DNA of 33,341 bases from positions 25,624-58,964 of the forward strand of contig DPQQ01000001.1 of assembly GCA_003538975.1 (NCBI GenBank). Reading direction: 5' to 3'. The notes beneath the pieces were generated by a model that saw nothing but the letters and a program-made list of their open reading frames with translations, made no database searches and was not told where the DNA came from. Source of the DNA: Clostridiales bacterium. GTDB taxonomy: Bacteria; Bacillota; Clostridia; Christensenellales; Borkfalkiaceae. Of this stretch, positions 7,506-15,691 are shown in pieces. Each line of letters starts with the position of its first letter. Position 1 is the stretch's first letter. Made by a program: the position numbers and the translations under genes.

Positions 7506-10500
7506 TTACACTTCCTCCACTATGTCAAGTATTATTGTCATTATTGCAATAACACCAAGTTCTATTAGAGATATTGCCCACCATGGCAGCGGAATAAATA
7601 TCAACAAAATGACTAATGCAACGATTGATACTATCCACATCCACGGCCAATAATCCGTCATTACTACTTCAGAAAGAATTGCCTGTGCTATTCCCATGAG
7701 TATAAGCGCACCAACACAGATAAGAACTATCACCCACCACTTCAAGCCGACGTTCTTTGTTCCTAAATTGTTTCTTGCTGTTTCAATGCTTTGTTTTGCA
7801 GAAAAAACCTGTTCTTCGGTAGAATCCAAAGAATTTAATGTTTCCATAGCCGAATTATAAGCGGAAACAAAAGCTTCTTGTTTTTTCTTAGAGTATCCCG
7901 AAATATCTATTTGAGCCATTTCAGTTAGTATGTTGTACAATTCTTGCTTGTCTTCTCTAATCTCCAACGAACTCTTTAATAATAACAACTCATCTTTAAT
8001 CGTACTAATTTCACTTTGAGTATAACGTGCGTCTAACATTAATAAAGACTCATTATATTTTGTAAGCAACGGTTGAATTGTTTCCTTAGAGTAAATCATA
8101 TAAGGAATCTTGGCTATTTCATCAACCAAAGTTTTAAGTTCCGTAGAATTACCGCATAAAACCAACGCATTCTTTGCTTGAACCAACGCATTCTTTGCCG
8201 CAGTTACAACGCTTTGCGTATTATTTCTGTCTTTATAGATGGCAACCGCTTCGTTGTATTTCGTCTTCAACTTCTCAATGGTTGCGGTAGTATAAAGAGT
8301 TTCGTCAATTTCTTGGACTTGTTCTATTGCAGTTAGTAAAGCACTAAAATCCGCTACGAAAACTAACGCCGATTTTCTACTGGCAAGCAAATTCAACATA
8401 GCATCAATTTCCGTTTGAGTTGCATCAATATCAGCAAAAACAGTAGCTGCTTGTTCATAAGCTTCATTCAAAGATTCTATGCTATCGGGAGTATATAAAG
8501 AGCAGTCAACGCCCTTAACATCTTGCATCTTGGCATATAGTTCAGTTTTATCGCCTCTCAAAACCAAGGATTCATAAGCATTTTTCAATGATTGAACGGC
8601 AAAAACGATTTCTTCAGATGTAGGTTCATCTTTTTCAAAAATCACACATCCGGAATCATAAGCCTCTTTATAAGCGTTATATGATGCCGTAGTGTAAGCG
8701 CCTTTATTTATTGTCTCGAACTTGTTTAACTCATTCGACAATGCTGTTTTGTCAACCGTTCTAACAAGAGCAGCATACGCATCGTCCAAATTCAAAGCTG
8801 CGGCATTAATTTCTTCTTGATTTGCATTTTGATTTTCATATACATCACGGGCTTCCTGCAAATAGTGTACATAATTGGCGTAGCTACTTGGCGTATACAA
8901 ATTTTTATCAACAACTCGATCGATAGCAGTCTTTAATGCCGTTATGTCATATATTATTTCTTCGCGTTCAGTTCTATCGTTTATATAAACTGCATTATAG
9001 AAATTTGTATATGAACGAATCGAAGATGTTACAACATCAGAATAACGGGATTTTCCCGTTATGTTAATAATCAACTGATAAGAATTGCCAACACGATCAA
9101 CGAAAGTTAATTCATACTTTCCCTTTTTATACAACCCAATATTTTTAAATTCGGAAATCAAACACTTAATTTCAAAGCTATAAACCTCCGGGGCTTTAAC
9201 AGTAACGATAGAATTAATATCAAAATTGTTTTCGATGGACGATATGGAAATTGTATCCGCCGTTATTTCAATCTTGTTATTGACAAGTGTCGAACTGGAA
9301 ACCGTTAATATTGACTCAACCCCATTATAAGAAACATCCCAAGTGGATGTCGTTTGATTTTCATTCGCGTAATACACATCGTATATCTTTGTGTCTCCAT
9401 ACACATTGGTTTCCGTAATAGTATATTTCGATGAAACAGTTAACTGTTGCGAAACGTCCTTATCAAACTCTATAGTATAATTTTTCCCATTCTTATGGCA
9501 ATAAGCATTAACAGAAACAACATCATAATCTGCTACCTTAATAAAAGTAAAATCGTTTATGAATGGTTGTCGATTAATCAACTTATCTTTTTCCGCTTGC
9601 GACGGAAATACTTTAATGCTCTCCCTTATAGACAACGACTCTAATTGTTCTAATAAGTTATCTGCGTAAGTTTGATATGTAAAAGCGTCAATGGGGTTAA
9701 AATAATTATATTCAACGTTTTGACGAGCATAATAATTCAATACGCTTGTCATTGCAACATAGTCGTAATATTTAACTTTTACATTAGGATTATCTTTGGA
9801 CTTATAATACAATCCGTCGTCGGTTTTTTCAATAAACCTTTTTTCTATCTCGTAAGCGTAATTAAACGCTTCATCATAAGAATCCAAATCAAAACAAACA
9901 AAAATATATCCACCGGCAGTTGTCTGATATGCCACTTCATAATGTTTTGAAGTTAAGTCGGACAATCTTTGTGTTTTCATCAAATTGTCGTAATTCACAT
10001 AAGGAGCAGACAATTCATCAATGATATTAAAATATGCTTTATAGTGATATACCGTACCCGATGCGGTTTCTCCGCTATAGCAATCAAGACAATAAGAACC
10101 AGCTACCAAATCGACTATCTGACCATTTCGATCAGACGTAAGCACAAATTCTTCGCCGCTTGTCATATTAATAATCTTTCCGGTTAATATCGGAACGTTA
10201 TCAGCGATAGCATTAATTCGCACGGACGAACCTTTAGCGTAGGTAGGATAATCCCCGTATCTAAATACTCGGTTACCGTCTACAATTGAATCGCCGAAAT
10301 ATGTGGAAAATCCTTTATTCTCTCCACCATTGAAAATATAAACCGTTCTGGTTATTTGCTTTCCAAGCTTCGTAATTGTGGTAATTACATATTTACCATT
10401 CTCTGTAAACGTTGCACCATCATCGACGTAAGAAGCGGTTCCCCCATCTTTCGCAACACTGACTAAATAAGATGAACCCAGCTTATCAATAGAGAATCCT

Positions 10501-11300
10501 TTTGTTGTTGTTGAACCATCAAGTAATGTTTCACCTCTTTTAATAGTTTCCTGAGTGTATCCTTCAATTTCTGGAAGAGAAGATTCATCAACCGCTAAAT
10601 TATGAATCGAAATAACAGCATCATTCCTGCATACATAAAACTCATATATTTCAACGTTGTTTTTATATTCAAAAACATCCTTTTTGAAAGGCCAAATTCC
10701 GGTAGTTCCTGTTTTACGGCGAGTTTCATAAGCAATGATTATTCTGTAAAAACTGCCTTGCGCAACCGTGCTCCCATCCGTTGTGTAAAAATTTTCACGC
10801 CCATTTTTACCACTGAAGAAATCAGTAACAGGATTTACGACATTTTCATACACACTCCCATTGCTAGATGTCTGAATCAATACAACACCTTGCCCAACGG
10901 AACCGGTTAAACTATATCCCACAACAGAAGTAGCCGTATCGGAACTTATATTCCAACTCTCAGCACTATTATCTTGCAAATAACCATTATAGGTATAAGA
11001 AAACGATAAATTCCCTGACACCCCATATGCTGGTTTTCCTCTATATGTAGCGACATCATCAATATCGCCATTGATAAAAAACGAGCCTAAAGAACTTTTC
11101 CCATATGCAAACGATGTTACTTCTTGTTGCCCTTCGATGTTGTAGTCGTTATTGTCTGACAGTTCAAATAATTGAGCCGCAGGCGCAATGGTAGTTGCTT
11201 CTGCGTCACAAACGCTCGTATTAGCTCCAATCTCCGCAAAAATCAAACAGCATAACGCTATTAAGAAGAATCCCGGTAAAATTTTTTTCTTATGTATCAT
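7506..11300 (-). CDS. Large secreted FIVAR-repeat surface protein with C-terminal membrane helices
   Basis: A 1264-residue protein with a signal peptide (basic MIHKKK, hydrophobic core, cleavage near residue 33). Residues about 40-770 look like beta-rich extracellular domains with Tyr/Asn/Ser-rich composition. Residues about 771-1179 hold roughly six tandem helical FIVAR repeats of 68-70 residues. Each has a version of Y(T/S)xxSxxxLxxAYxxA, then a second helix ending in L. FIVAR repeats are stalk or ligand-binding modules in cell-wall proteins. The last 85 residues contain about four hydrophobic segments, starting LKWWVIVLICVGALIL, in place of an LPxTG anchor. The ATG at 11300 is preferred because GAGG lies 6 bases upstream. 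The gene lies 25 bases after the UDG-like gene and 1 base before the toxin gene. It could display or help export the toxin; this is inference. Confidence 0.75.
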   Translation of the reverse strand: MIHKKKILPGFFLIALCCLIFAEIGANTSVCDAEATTIAPAAQLFELSDNNDYNIEGQQEVTSFAYGKSSLGSFFINGDIDDVATYRGKPAYGVSGNLSFSYTYNGYLQDNSAESWNISSDTATSVVGYSLTGSVGQGVVLIQTSSNGSVYENVVNPVTDFFSGKNGRENFYTTDGSTVAQGSFYRIIIAYETRRKTGTTGIWPFKKDVFEYKNNVEIYEFYVCRNDAVISIHNLAVDESSLPEIEGYTQETIKRGETLLDGSTTTKGFSIDKLGSSYLVSVAKDGGTASYVDDGATFTENGKYVITTITKLGKQITRTVYIFNGGENKGFSTYFGDSIVDGNRVFRYGDYPTYAKGSSVRINAIADNVPILTGKIINMTSGEEFVLTSDRNGQIVDLVAGSYCLDCYSGETASGTVYHYKAYFNIIDELSAPYVNYDNLMKTQRLSDLTSKHYEVAYQTTAGGYIFVCFDLDSYDEAFNYAYEIEKRFIEKTDDGLYYKSKDNPNVKVKYYDYVAMTSVLNYYARQNVEYNYFNPIDAFTYQTYADNLLEQLESLSIRESIKVFPSQAEKDKLINRQPFINDFTFIKVADYDVVSVNAYCHKNGKNYTIEFDKDVSQQLTVSSKYTITETNVYGDTKIYDVYYANENQTTSTWDVSYNGVESILTVSSSTLVNNKIEITADTISISSIENNFDINSIVTVKAPEVYSFEIKCLISEFKNIGLYKKGKYELTFVDRVGNSYQLIINITGKSRYSDVVTSSIRSYTNFYNAVYINDRTEREEIIYDITALKTAIDRVVDKNLYTPSSYANYVHYLQEARDVYENQNANQEEINAAALNLDDAYAALVRTVDKTALSNELNKFETINKGAYTTASYNAYKEAYDSGCVIFEKDEPTSEEIVFAVQSLKNAYESLVLRGDKTELYAKMQDVKGVDCSLYTPDSIESLNEAYEQAATVFADIDATQTEIDAMLNLLASRKSALVFVADFSALLTAIEQVQEIDETLYTTATIEKLKTKYNEAVAIYKDRNNTQSVVTAAKNALVQAKNALVLCGNSTELKTLVDEIAKIPYMIYSKETIQPLLTKYNESLLMLDARYTQSEISTIKDELLLLKSSLEIREDKQELYNILTEMAQIDISGYSKKKQEAFVSAYNSAMETLNSLDSTEEQVFSAKQSIETARNNLGTKNVGLKWWVIVLICVGALILMGIAQAILSEVVMTDYWPWMWIVSIVALVILLIFIPLPWWAISLIELGVIAIMTIILDIVEEV
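8160..8198. repeat. 18 bp direct repeat inside the FIVAR gene
   Basis: AACCAACGCATTCTTTGC occurs at 8160-8177 and 8181-8198 with a 21 bp period. It encodes the heptad-like duplication KNALVQAKNALV in one FIVAR repeat, consistent with recent slippage. Confidence 0.9.
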
Positions 11301-11337
11301 TTTTTTCCTCAATTATATCGTTAAATAATAATATATG

Positions 11338-11922
11338 TTATAAATTTGAACCAATATCTTTTGACAAAGTTTTGCTATGCATGGGATGAGTTAAACATAT
11401 AACACTTTCTTTTAAATATTCTATTGTATAATGTTGATTATTTTGTTTTATAAATGTTTTAACGACAGAAGAAACACTATCTTTCGCAACTTCACCAAAA
11501 CATACTATTTTTGTATAGCTCTTTGCCTTTAAAGCCCTCTCTAAATATTTTTGACAACACTTAGCGGCATTTTTCAGCTCTTTCGGATCTTTTTGATTAT
11601 CAGTTTTTGTACTTGTCCCTGGAAAGCATCGCACAGCCTCAACTATATCGTAATTCTGCCTATTTTTCCCTTGTTTTTGCAATTCTTCATTAAATTTATA
11701 AGCGGCACTCCCTTTCCTGTGGGAACTCACAGGTTCTCCATTTTTCCATTCGTCAATACCTGGAGCCTCAAACACCAACAGCGTAAGATTATTCTTACAT
11801 TTCGAAAACAAGTCTAACGGTCCATTATTTTTTTTCTTTAAAATATATTTATGATTTTTAGAAGGTTTATTTGAGCACTTATTATATGGACACTTATTAG
11901 AGCATCCGACATATTTGCACAT
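11338..11922 (-). CDS. Uracil-DNA glycosylase superfamily protein, probable Fe-S type
   Basis: A 194-residue cytoplasmic protein that follows the family 4/5 UDG pattern. FEAPGIDEWKNGEP corresponds to the uracil-pocket motif (APGxxE...G.P). VRCFPG stands where relatives have KCRPP, KCCQKYL follows, IVCFGEVAKDS matches the ALG.xA strand, and CLTHPMHSK matches the HPS motif. The N-terminus is Cys-rich (C2, C7, C11, C16); with the VRC and KCC cysteines it could hold a [4Fe-4S] cluster. It is probably a DNA base-excision or base-recognition enzyme, but substrate is unknown, and the sequence is divergent enough that it may have another role. Its GAGGTG ribosome site is formed by the last codons of the WYL gene, so the two are translationally coupled. 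Confidence 0.68.
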   Translation of the reverse strand: MCKYVGCSNKCPYNKCSNKPSKNHKYILKKKNNGPLDLFSKCKNNLTLLVFEAPGIDEWKNGEPVSSHRKGSAAYKFNEELQKQGKNRQNYDIVEAVRCFPGTSTKTDNQKDPKELKNAAKCCQKYLERALKAKSYTKIVCFGEVAKDSVSSVVKTFIKQNNQHYTIEYLKESVICLTHPMHSKTLSKDIGSNL

Positions 11923-11928
11923 TTTTAT

Positions 11929-12894
11929 TCACACCTCATGTATTCCTTGAGTCATTTTTATTAATGTTCCCACCAACTCTTCCCTCAGCCACTCTGGCTC
12001 CAACACTTTACAATGCTCGCCGAAACCGAGAACGAAAACTTTTATGTTTTCTTTGTTTTGCATTTCACACGTTAAAATCGACGAACCGTCTTCCAATGCT
12101 CCCACGGTTTGATTTTTCCCGTAAACACGTTCTTTAACAAGCATTGCATATTGATCAAATAACTGTAATTTTATTCGATACCATTCGCCGTTTTGCTTCA
12201 TTCCGTTTTCGTCGAAATAATCGCTGTCTTTATAATAAAGCAATTTTCTGAATTTCTGTTGGGTTAAGACCGTATACTTTTCAATTCTGTTAAGCTTAAA
12301 ATAACGAATATCGCTCGATTTTTCGTCAAATCCGATAGCATACCACGAATTGTTATACATAAACAGCTTATACGGATGAAAAACCCTGGTAGTCACCTCG
12401 TTTTTCAACGATAAATAGTCTATCTGTATTTTTGTATGCTTCACGATACATAATTCAATCGCCTTATATCGTGTTTCAAGTTCCTCACTCGGCATGGCAA
12501 GCGGAAAACGATTATAAATCAGCGGATCAACCTCACGCGATTCATGCTCAAAAGCCGACAACACCTTTGACATTGCCGACTGATAATCTTTGCTATATAA
12601 AAAATCATTACGCTTTAAAAGATAGCCCAACCCTTCGGTCAAAGCTTTCTTTTCGTTCGATGTAAATTTCAATCCCGGTATCGGGTATGTATGATTCAGT
12701 TGATACCCGCCGAATTTACCGGGAATTCCGACTATATGAAATCCTTCTTCATCGCCTAAGAAATTAAGCTCTTCTTTATAATCGATTACATTCCGCTCTT
12801 TCGTTTCAAGCAGATCGGCAAGTTCTTTTACTTTATATATCCGCCCCGTATTCAGAATCCGAAGCATTTTAATGCATTTTGCGGCCTTTTCCAA
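11929..12894 (-). CDS. WYL-domain transcriptional regulator
   Basis: A 321-residue regulator. Residues 1-60 are a winged helix (IKMLRILNTGRIYKVKELADLLETKERNVIDYKEELN) with the GIPGKFGGYQL wing. Residues about 130-240 form the WYL domain, with VFHPYKLFMYNNSWYAIGFDEKSSDIRYFKLNRIEKY. The C-terminal extension ends EPEWLREELVGTLIKMT. WYL proteins sense nucleic-acid-type or nucleotide ligands and often control defence or DNA-damage genes. The start is a TTG with AGAGGA 8 bases upstream; the first ATG is at residue 10. It is the first gene behind a strong promoter with a palindrome over the start site, which suggests autoregulation and control of the genes that follow. Confidence 0.9.
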   Translation of the reverse strand: MEKAAKCIKMLRILNTGRIYKVKELADLLETKERNVIDYKEELNFLGDEEGFHIVGIPGKFGGYQLNHTYPIPGLKFTSNEKKALTEGLGYLLKRNDFLYSKDYQSAMSKVLSAFEHESREVDPLIYNRFPLAMPSEELETRYKAIELCIVKHTKIQIDYLSLKNEVTTRVFHPYKLFMYNNSWYAIGFDEKSSDIRYFKLNRIEKYTVLTQQKFRKLLYYKDSDYFDENGMKQNGEWYRIKLQLFDQYAMLVKERVYGKNQTVGALEDGSSILTCEMQNKENIKVFVLGFGEHCKVLEPEWLREELVGTLIKMTQGIHEV

Positions 12895-12908
12895 AACTTT
12901 TTCCTCTC

Positions 12909-12928
12909 AACATATACTCCGATATGTT
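12909..12928. promoter_or_regulatory. Probable operator of the WYL regulator
   Basis: Perfect inverted repeat AACATAT-N6-ATATGTT placed immediately downstream of the -10 box, covering the expected transcription start. This is a typical position for autorepression by the WYL protein encoded next. Binding is inferred. Confidence 0.6.
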
Positions 12929-12929
12929 T

Positions 12930-12958
12930 ATTATAGCATTTTTAACAAAATATCTCAA
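12930..12958 (-). promoter_or_regulatory. Promoter of the WYL-UDG-FIVAR-toxin gene set
   Basis: On the minus strand, -35 TTGAGA (12953-12958), 17 bp, -10 TATAAT (12930-12935). It is followed by the operator palindrome and the WYL ribosome site. No other strong promoter was seen before the toxin genes. Confidence 0.85.
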
Positions 12959-13017
12959 GTGCTTTTATATTAAGCAATGGATAAAAGCATCAAAATTTAT
13001 CGATACTTGAAATATTT
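12948..13017. repeat. Nested inverted repeats upstream of the WYL promoter
   Basis: An outer 13 bp arm pair (12948-12960 with 13005-13017, one mismatch) flanks an inner GCTTTTAT/ATAAAAGC pair (12961-12968 with 12981-12988). The left outer arm overlaps the -35 box. It may act as a terminator for the 54-residue miniprotein transcript or as an extra regulator site. No U-run of note follows it, so the role is open. Confidence 0.45.
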
Positions 13018-13053
13018 TTATTAAAAAAGCGAAATAATCTGTGGCGCAAACGT

Positions 13054-13218
13054 TCACCACCCGCTCGCTGATATAGCCATAACGATAAACGGAGCAACAA
13101 ACAATACCACCGCTATCACAATCAGATACCATATCCCTGCCACAACTCCCCAGATAAGAAGTCCCAAAGCAACCAGTATATCGATTATCCCTAAAATCAA
13201 TGCGCCTAAATTTTCCAT
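13054..13218 (-). CDS. Small membrane protein, 54 residues
   Basis: Starts MENLGALILGIIDILVALG and has two hydrophobic segments (about 4-22 and 24-48) broken by GVVAGIWY, so it is a two-helix membrane miniprotein. The ATG at 13218 is chosen because AGAGAGGTG precedes it by a few bases; this site overlaps the stop of the 37-residue gene before it. A longer frame to 13272 would lack a ribosome site. It is third and last in the LemA transcript. No family recognised. Its regulator-linked context (see the shared operator) suggests an envelope role. Confidence 0.65.
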   Translation of the reverse strand: MENLGALILGIIDILVALGLLIWGVVAGIWYLIVIAVVLFVAPFIVMAISASGW

Positions 13219-13232
13219 AAGAACACCTCTCT

Positions 13233-13346
13233 TTAAATCCCTTTTACATACGCAATCAGCATATCGAGCCAACCGAATTTACAAGCGCAGTATCCAAGCG
13301 CGATTAGTCCTACAATCGTTGCAATCCAACCGATAACTTTCATCAT
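13233..13346 (-). CDS. Tiny membrane protein, 37 residues
   Basis: Encodes MMKVIGWIATIVGLIALGYC, then ACKFGWLDMLIAYVKGI. One transmembrane helix (about 4-20) is followed by an amphipathic tail. An AGGAG site lies 8 bases before the double ATG. It sits 19 bases after the LemA gene, and its stop lies within the ribosome site of the next miniprotein gene, so the three are one transcript. Too short for family assignment. The good ribosome site and tight packing argue that it is real. Confidence 0.6.
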   Translation of the reverse strand: MMKVIGWIATIVGLIALGYCACKFGWLDMLIAYVKGI

Positions 13347-13365
13347 CCGTTATTCTCCTTTTATT

Positions 13366-13863
13366 TTAAATATCTTTATCGTCAAAACCGGAAAGTTTCG
13401 TACTTGCCGCGAGATTTCCGGAATCAACGTAGTTTTCCTTTTTATATCCGAATATTTTCGTCAGAATAATTCTCGGAAACGCCGTTATGTAAACGTTATA
13501 TCTGTTTACAAGTTCGTTTAAACTCTGTTGCGCGGACTGGTATTCGTTCGCAAGCGACACGACAAGTTTGCCGACTTCTTCAAAGTTTGAATCCACCGTG
13601 CCGATCGCGCCGCCGATAAATCTTCCGCCGCCGTTTTTATTTGCCGTGTAATACGCGCCGCCCTGCGCGTCGTTGGAATCTTTCTGCGTTGTGCCAACTT
13701 TTCTGAGAACTTGCAAATACTTCGCCTTTAAAATTCTTACGCGACTTTTCGCTTTTTCTATATCTTCCTTTTGATTTACTACTTTGTTGCGAAATCGCAT
13801 CAGATAATAAGCAAGAAATCCCGCAATTACAAGAAGCAGTATCAGATAGCCCCACCACTTCAT
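13366..13863 (-). CDS. LemA family membrane protein
   Basis: A 165-residue LemA-type protein. One N-terminal transmembrane helix (WWGYLILLLVIAGFLAYYL) is followed by a long helical cytoplasmic domain. The usual LemA sequence NxLVxxRNxVxxA has drifted to RFRNKVVNQKEDIEKAKSRV; the typical LVSLANEYQSAQQSLNELVNRYNVYITAFP (residues about 105-134) with the N-x-YN-x2-I-x2-FP end is clear, and FGYKKENYVD follows. LemA proteins are envelope-linked with no proven activity. GGAGG lies 9 bases before the ATG. It has its own promoter and shares an operator with the kinase/vWA/PP2C transcript upstream, which suggests a joint response. Confidence 0.88.
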   Translation of the reverse strand: MKWWGYLILLLVIAGFLAYYLMRFRNKVVNQKEDIEKAKSRVRILKAKYLQVLRKVGTTQKDSNDAQGGAYYTANKNGGGRFIGGAIGTVDSNFEEVGKLVVSLANEYQSAQQSLNELVNRYNVYITAFPRIILTKIFGYKKENYVDSGNLAASTKLSGFDDKDI

Positions 13864-13894
13864 TTCATTTCGCCTCCTTTGTATTGCAAATATA

Positions 13895-13929
13895 ATTTTA
13901 CAACTTATTGTTACGCTATGCCTGTAACA
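13895..13929 (-). promoter_or_regulatory. LemA promoter with operator TGTTAC-N9-GTAACA
   Basis: The -10 TAAAAT (13895-13900) is 8 bp downstream of an inverted repeat TGTTAC-N9-GTAACA (13909-13929). No TTGACA-like -35 box is present; the repeat covers that region. The same repeat with the same 8 bp offset stands before the kinase gene, so a common regulator is likely. Confidence 0.7.
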
Positions 13930-13938
13930 TAAAAAAAT

Positions 13939-14856
13939 TTACAGAAAAATATTTAAAATAATTATTGCCGCCGTTACGACACACGCACCGATATCAAACC
14001 ACCCGCAAGCAAACGAATCATATCCGAATGTCTTTACCACTGCGCAGCAACCTAAAATTAGCAACGCCGCCGAAACCCAGTAACAAACAACGTTATACGA
14101 ATCTTTCAATATAAAAAACAGTATGAAATCCGCAACGACCGCAGCACAAAGCGCAACGGTATCGAAAATTTCGTCATCGATAAGTACATTCTCCATGATA
14201 GCTGACAGCCAAAAGCCTCCCGCTAATAAGATTACCGAACCGGTAACCCCGACGATCCATTGATACACGTTCCACCGAACGTCGGATACACCGCAGATTA
14301 CCAAAATCGCAACGTTAAACAGCAGAACAAGCCCATGGATTACCGTTAAGCCGTTTGTAGTGCCGTGAAAATCGGAAAATTCCGAACGATTCGCCTCAGT
14401 TGTTTTTGGATTTTCCGACGAAGCATTGCAGTTCGTTTCTGCCGACGTCGTCGTTTTTTCTGCTGTCCCGTTATAAACAATTGCGCCGCTGTTTGAATAA
14501 TCATCAAAACCGTTATCATAAGGTTCGTAAATTTCTTCGTCCATGTCGGGTGGTACAATACCGATAACATCGATAAGTACGTCTATAAGCCGATTAAACG
14601 CACTTCCCGACAATAAGTCGGCTACGGAGGAATACTGTCCTCTTATCACATTTGTGCTATCAAACGGAACACTTGATAAAAGCATAAGCAGATTCAACCG
14701 TTTGCTGACAGCAAAAAAAAGCGATAGTTTTTTCTTGTCCTCATACGAGTTGCCGATTAAATCCGCCGCGCGGGAATATATAAGAAACGGCTCGTTTAAT
14801 TCGTCATCGGAATTCCGCGTTTCATATACCTTTTTTAACGCCGCTAAAAACTCCAT
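13939..14856 (-). CDS. Membrane protein of the kinase/vWA/PP2C operon, function unknown
   Basis: A 305-residue protein. Residues 1-105 are a soluble helical domain (MEFLAALKKVYETRNSDDEL, then a Leu-rich segment). Residues about 110-170 are an acidic and Asn/Thr/Ser-rich linker. Residues about 172-305 hold five hydrophobic helices, ending in VVTAAIIILNIFL. No family is recognised. The linker looks disordered and could be a phosphorylation target of the co-encoded kinase, which is inference. Its ATG overlaps the end of the PP2C gene, whose last codons supply the AAAGGA site, so it is translationally coupled to the phosphatase. Confidence 0.7.
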   Translation of the reverse strand: MEFLAALKKVYETRNSDDELNEPFLIYSRAADLIGNSYEDKKKLSLFFAVSKRLNLLMLLSSVPFDSTNVIRGQYSSVADLLSGSAFNRLIDVLIDVIGIVPPDMDEEIYEPYDNGFDDYSNSGAIVYNGTAEKTTTSAETNCNASSENPKTTEANRSEFSDFHGTTNGLTVIHGLVLLFNVAILVICGVSDVRWNVYQWIVGVTGSVILLAGGFWLSAIMENVLIDDEIFDTVALCAAVVADFILFFILKDSYNVVCYWVSAALLILGCCAVVKTFGYDSFACGWFDIGACVVTAAIIILNIFL

Positions 14857-14857
14857 T

Positions 14858-15691
14858 TCATTTTCCTTTGTAATATTTCGGCTTTATTTCGGGACTTAGC
14901 AACATTCCGACGGAAACGTCGTCTCCGATCCCGATTTTTGCACCCATTTCCGTTATAAAGCCGTCTATTTCTTCCGATTTACCCGCAAGCAATTTTGAAA
15001 CGACGGGTTTAACGAGCGCGGTTGCAAAATTATCGAGCGAACGATACGGATTGATAAGCCCGTCCGTAAACACGATTGCTCCGTCCACAGCAGGCAAATC
15101 GACTATCTTCACCGCCAAATGATTAAAAGCATCCGTCTGACACATGGAATAAGTTAAATTCGCAACGTTTTCGTCGGAATCGTCGTCAAATACCGGATAA
15201 ACTTTGTCCCGTTTGAAAACAAAACACCCGCCGTCTCCCAAAGACGCGCAAATCATCTTGTTTCCGAATATCATCGCGCCGTTGAGCGTCGTTCCGTAAG
15301 CCACCTGCGGATCTGTTTTTAACCTGAAAATCTTATCTTCGTTCAGCCCCGCGGTTTCGCGTTTCGTAAGCGGTTTTTCAGCCAGATTGCGTTCAACCAG
15401 CGCATTCCACTCGCAAAGAATTTCAAGGCGTAATTTCTTTTCGATTTCCTCGCGATTCGCCCGATAGAAAACAGATTTTTCCACCCGTTTAAAAACGTTT
15501 ATTATCGCTTCGGAAGCGAATTTGCTACCTTTGTCGCTGCGGATATAAATTTCGCCGCCGTGTCCGTCGCAAGCGGTAATGATAGTGCGTTCGTCATCGT
15601 GATAACAGGCGGAAAAATCCTGACAGATTTTTCCCGTCTGAACGTGCGTATAACCGATAGCGGTTTTCGTAAAAAATTTTACCATTCCCAA
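14858..15691 (-). CDS. PP2C-family protein phosphatase
   Basis: A 277-residue PPM/PP2C-type Ser/Thr phosphatase, metal dependent and cytoplasmic. Visible motifs are CQDFSACY near residue 25, ACDGHGG (the Asp-x-Gly-x-Gly metal site) near residue 41, SLGDGGCFVF, and FTDGLINPY with the distal metal Asp. This is the set expected of an active enzyme. The start is TTG at 15691, overlapping the vWA stop by 13 bases, because GGAGGT lies 6 bases before it; the ATG two codons later is spaced less well. It should oppose the kinase of the same operon, perhaps on the vWA proteins or the membrane protein. Confidence 0.9.
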   Translation of the reverse strand: MGMVKFFTKTAIGYTHVQTGKICQDFSACYHDDERTIITACDGHGGEIYIRSDKGSKFASEAIINVFKRVEKSVFYRANREEIEKKLRLEILCEWNALVERNLAEKPLTKRETAGLNEDKIFRLKTDPQVAYGTTLNGAMIFGNKMICASLGDGGCFVFKRDKVYPVFDDDSDENVANLTYSMCQTDAFNHLAVKIVDLPAVDGAIVFTDGLINPYRSLDNFATALVKPVVSKLLAGKSEEIDGFITEMGAKIGIGDDVSVGMLLSPEIKPKYYKGK

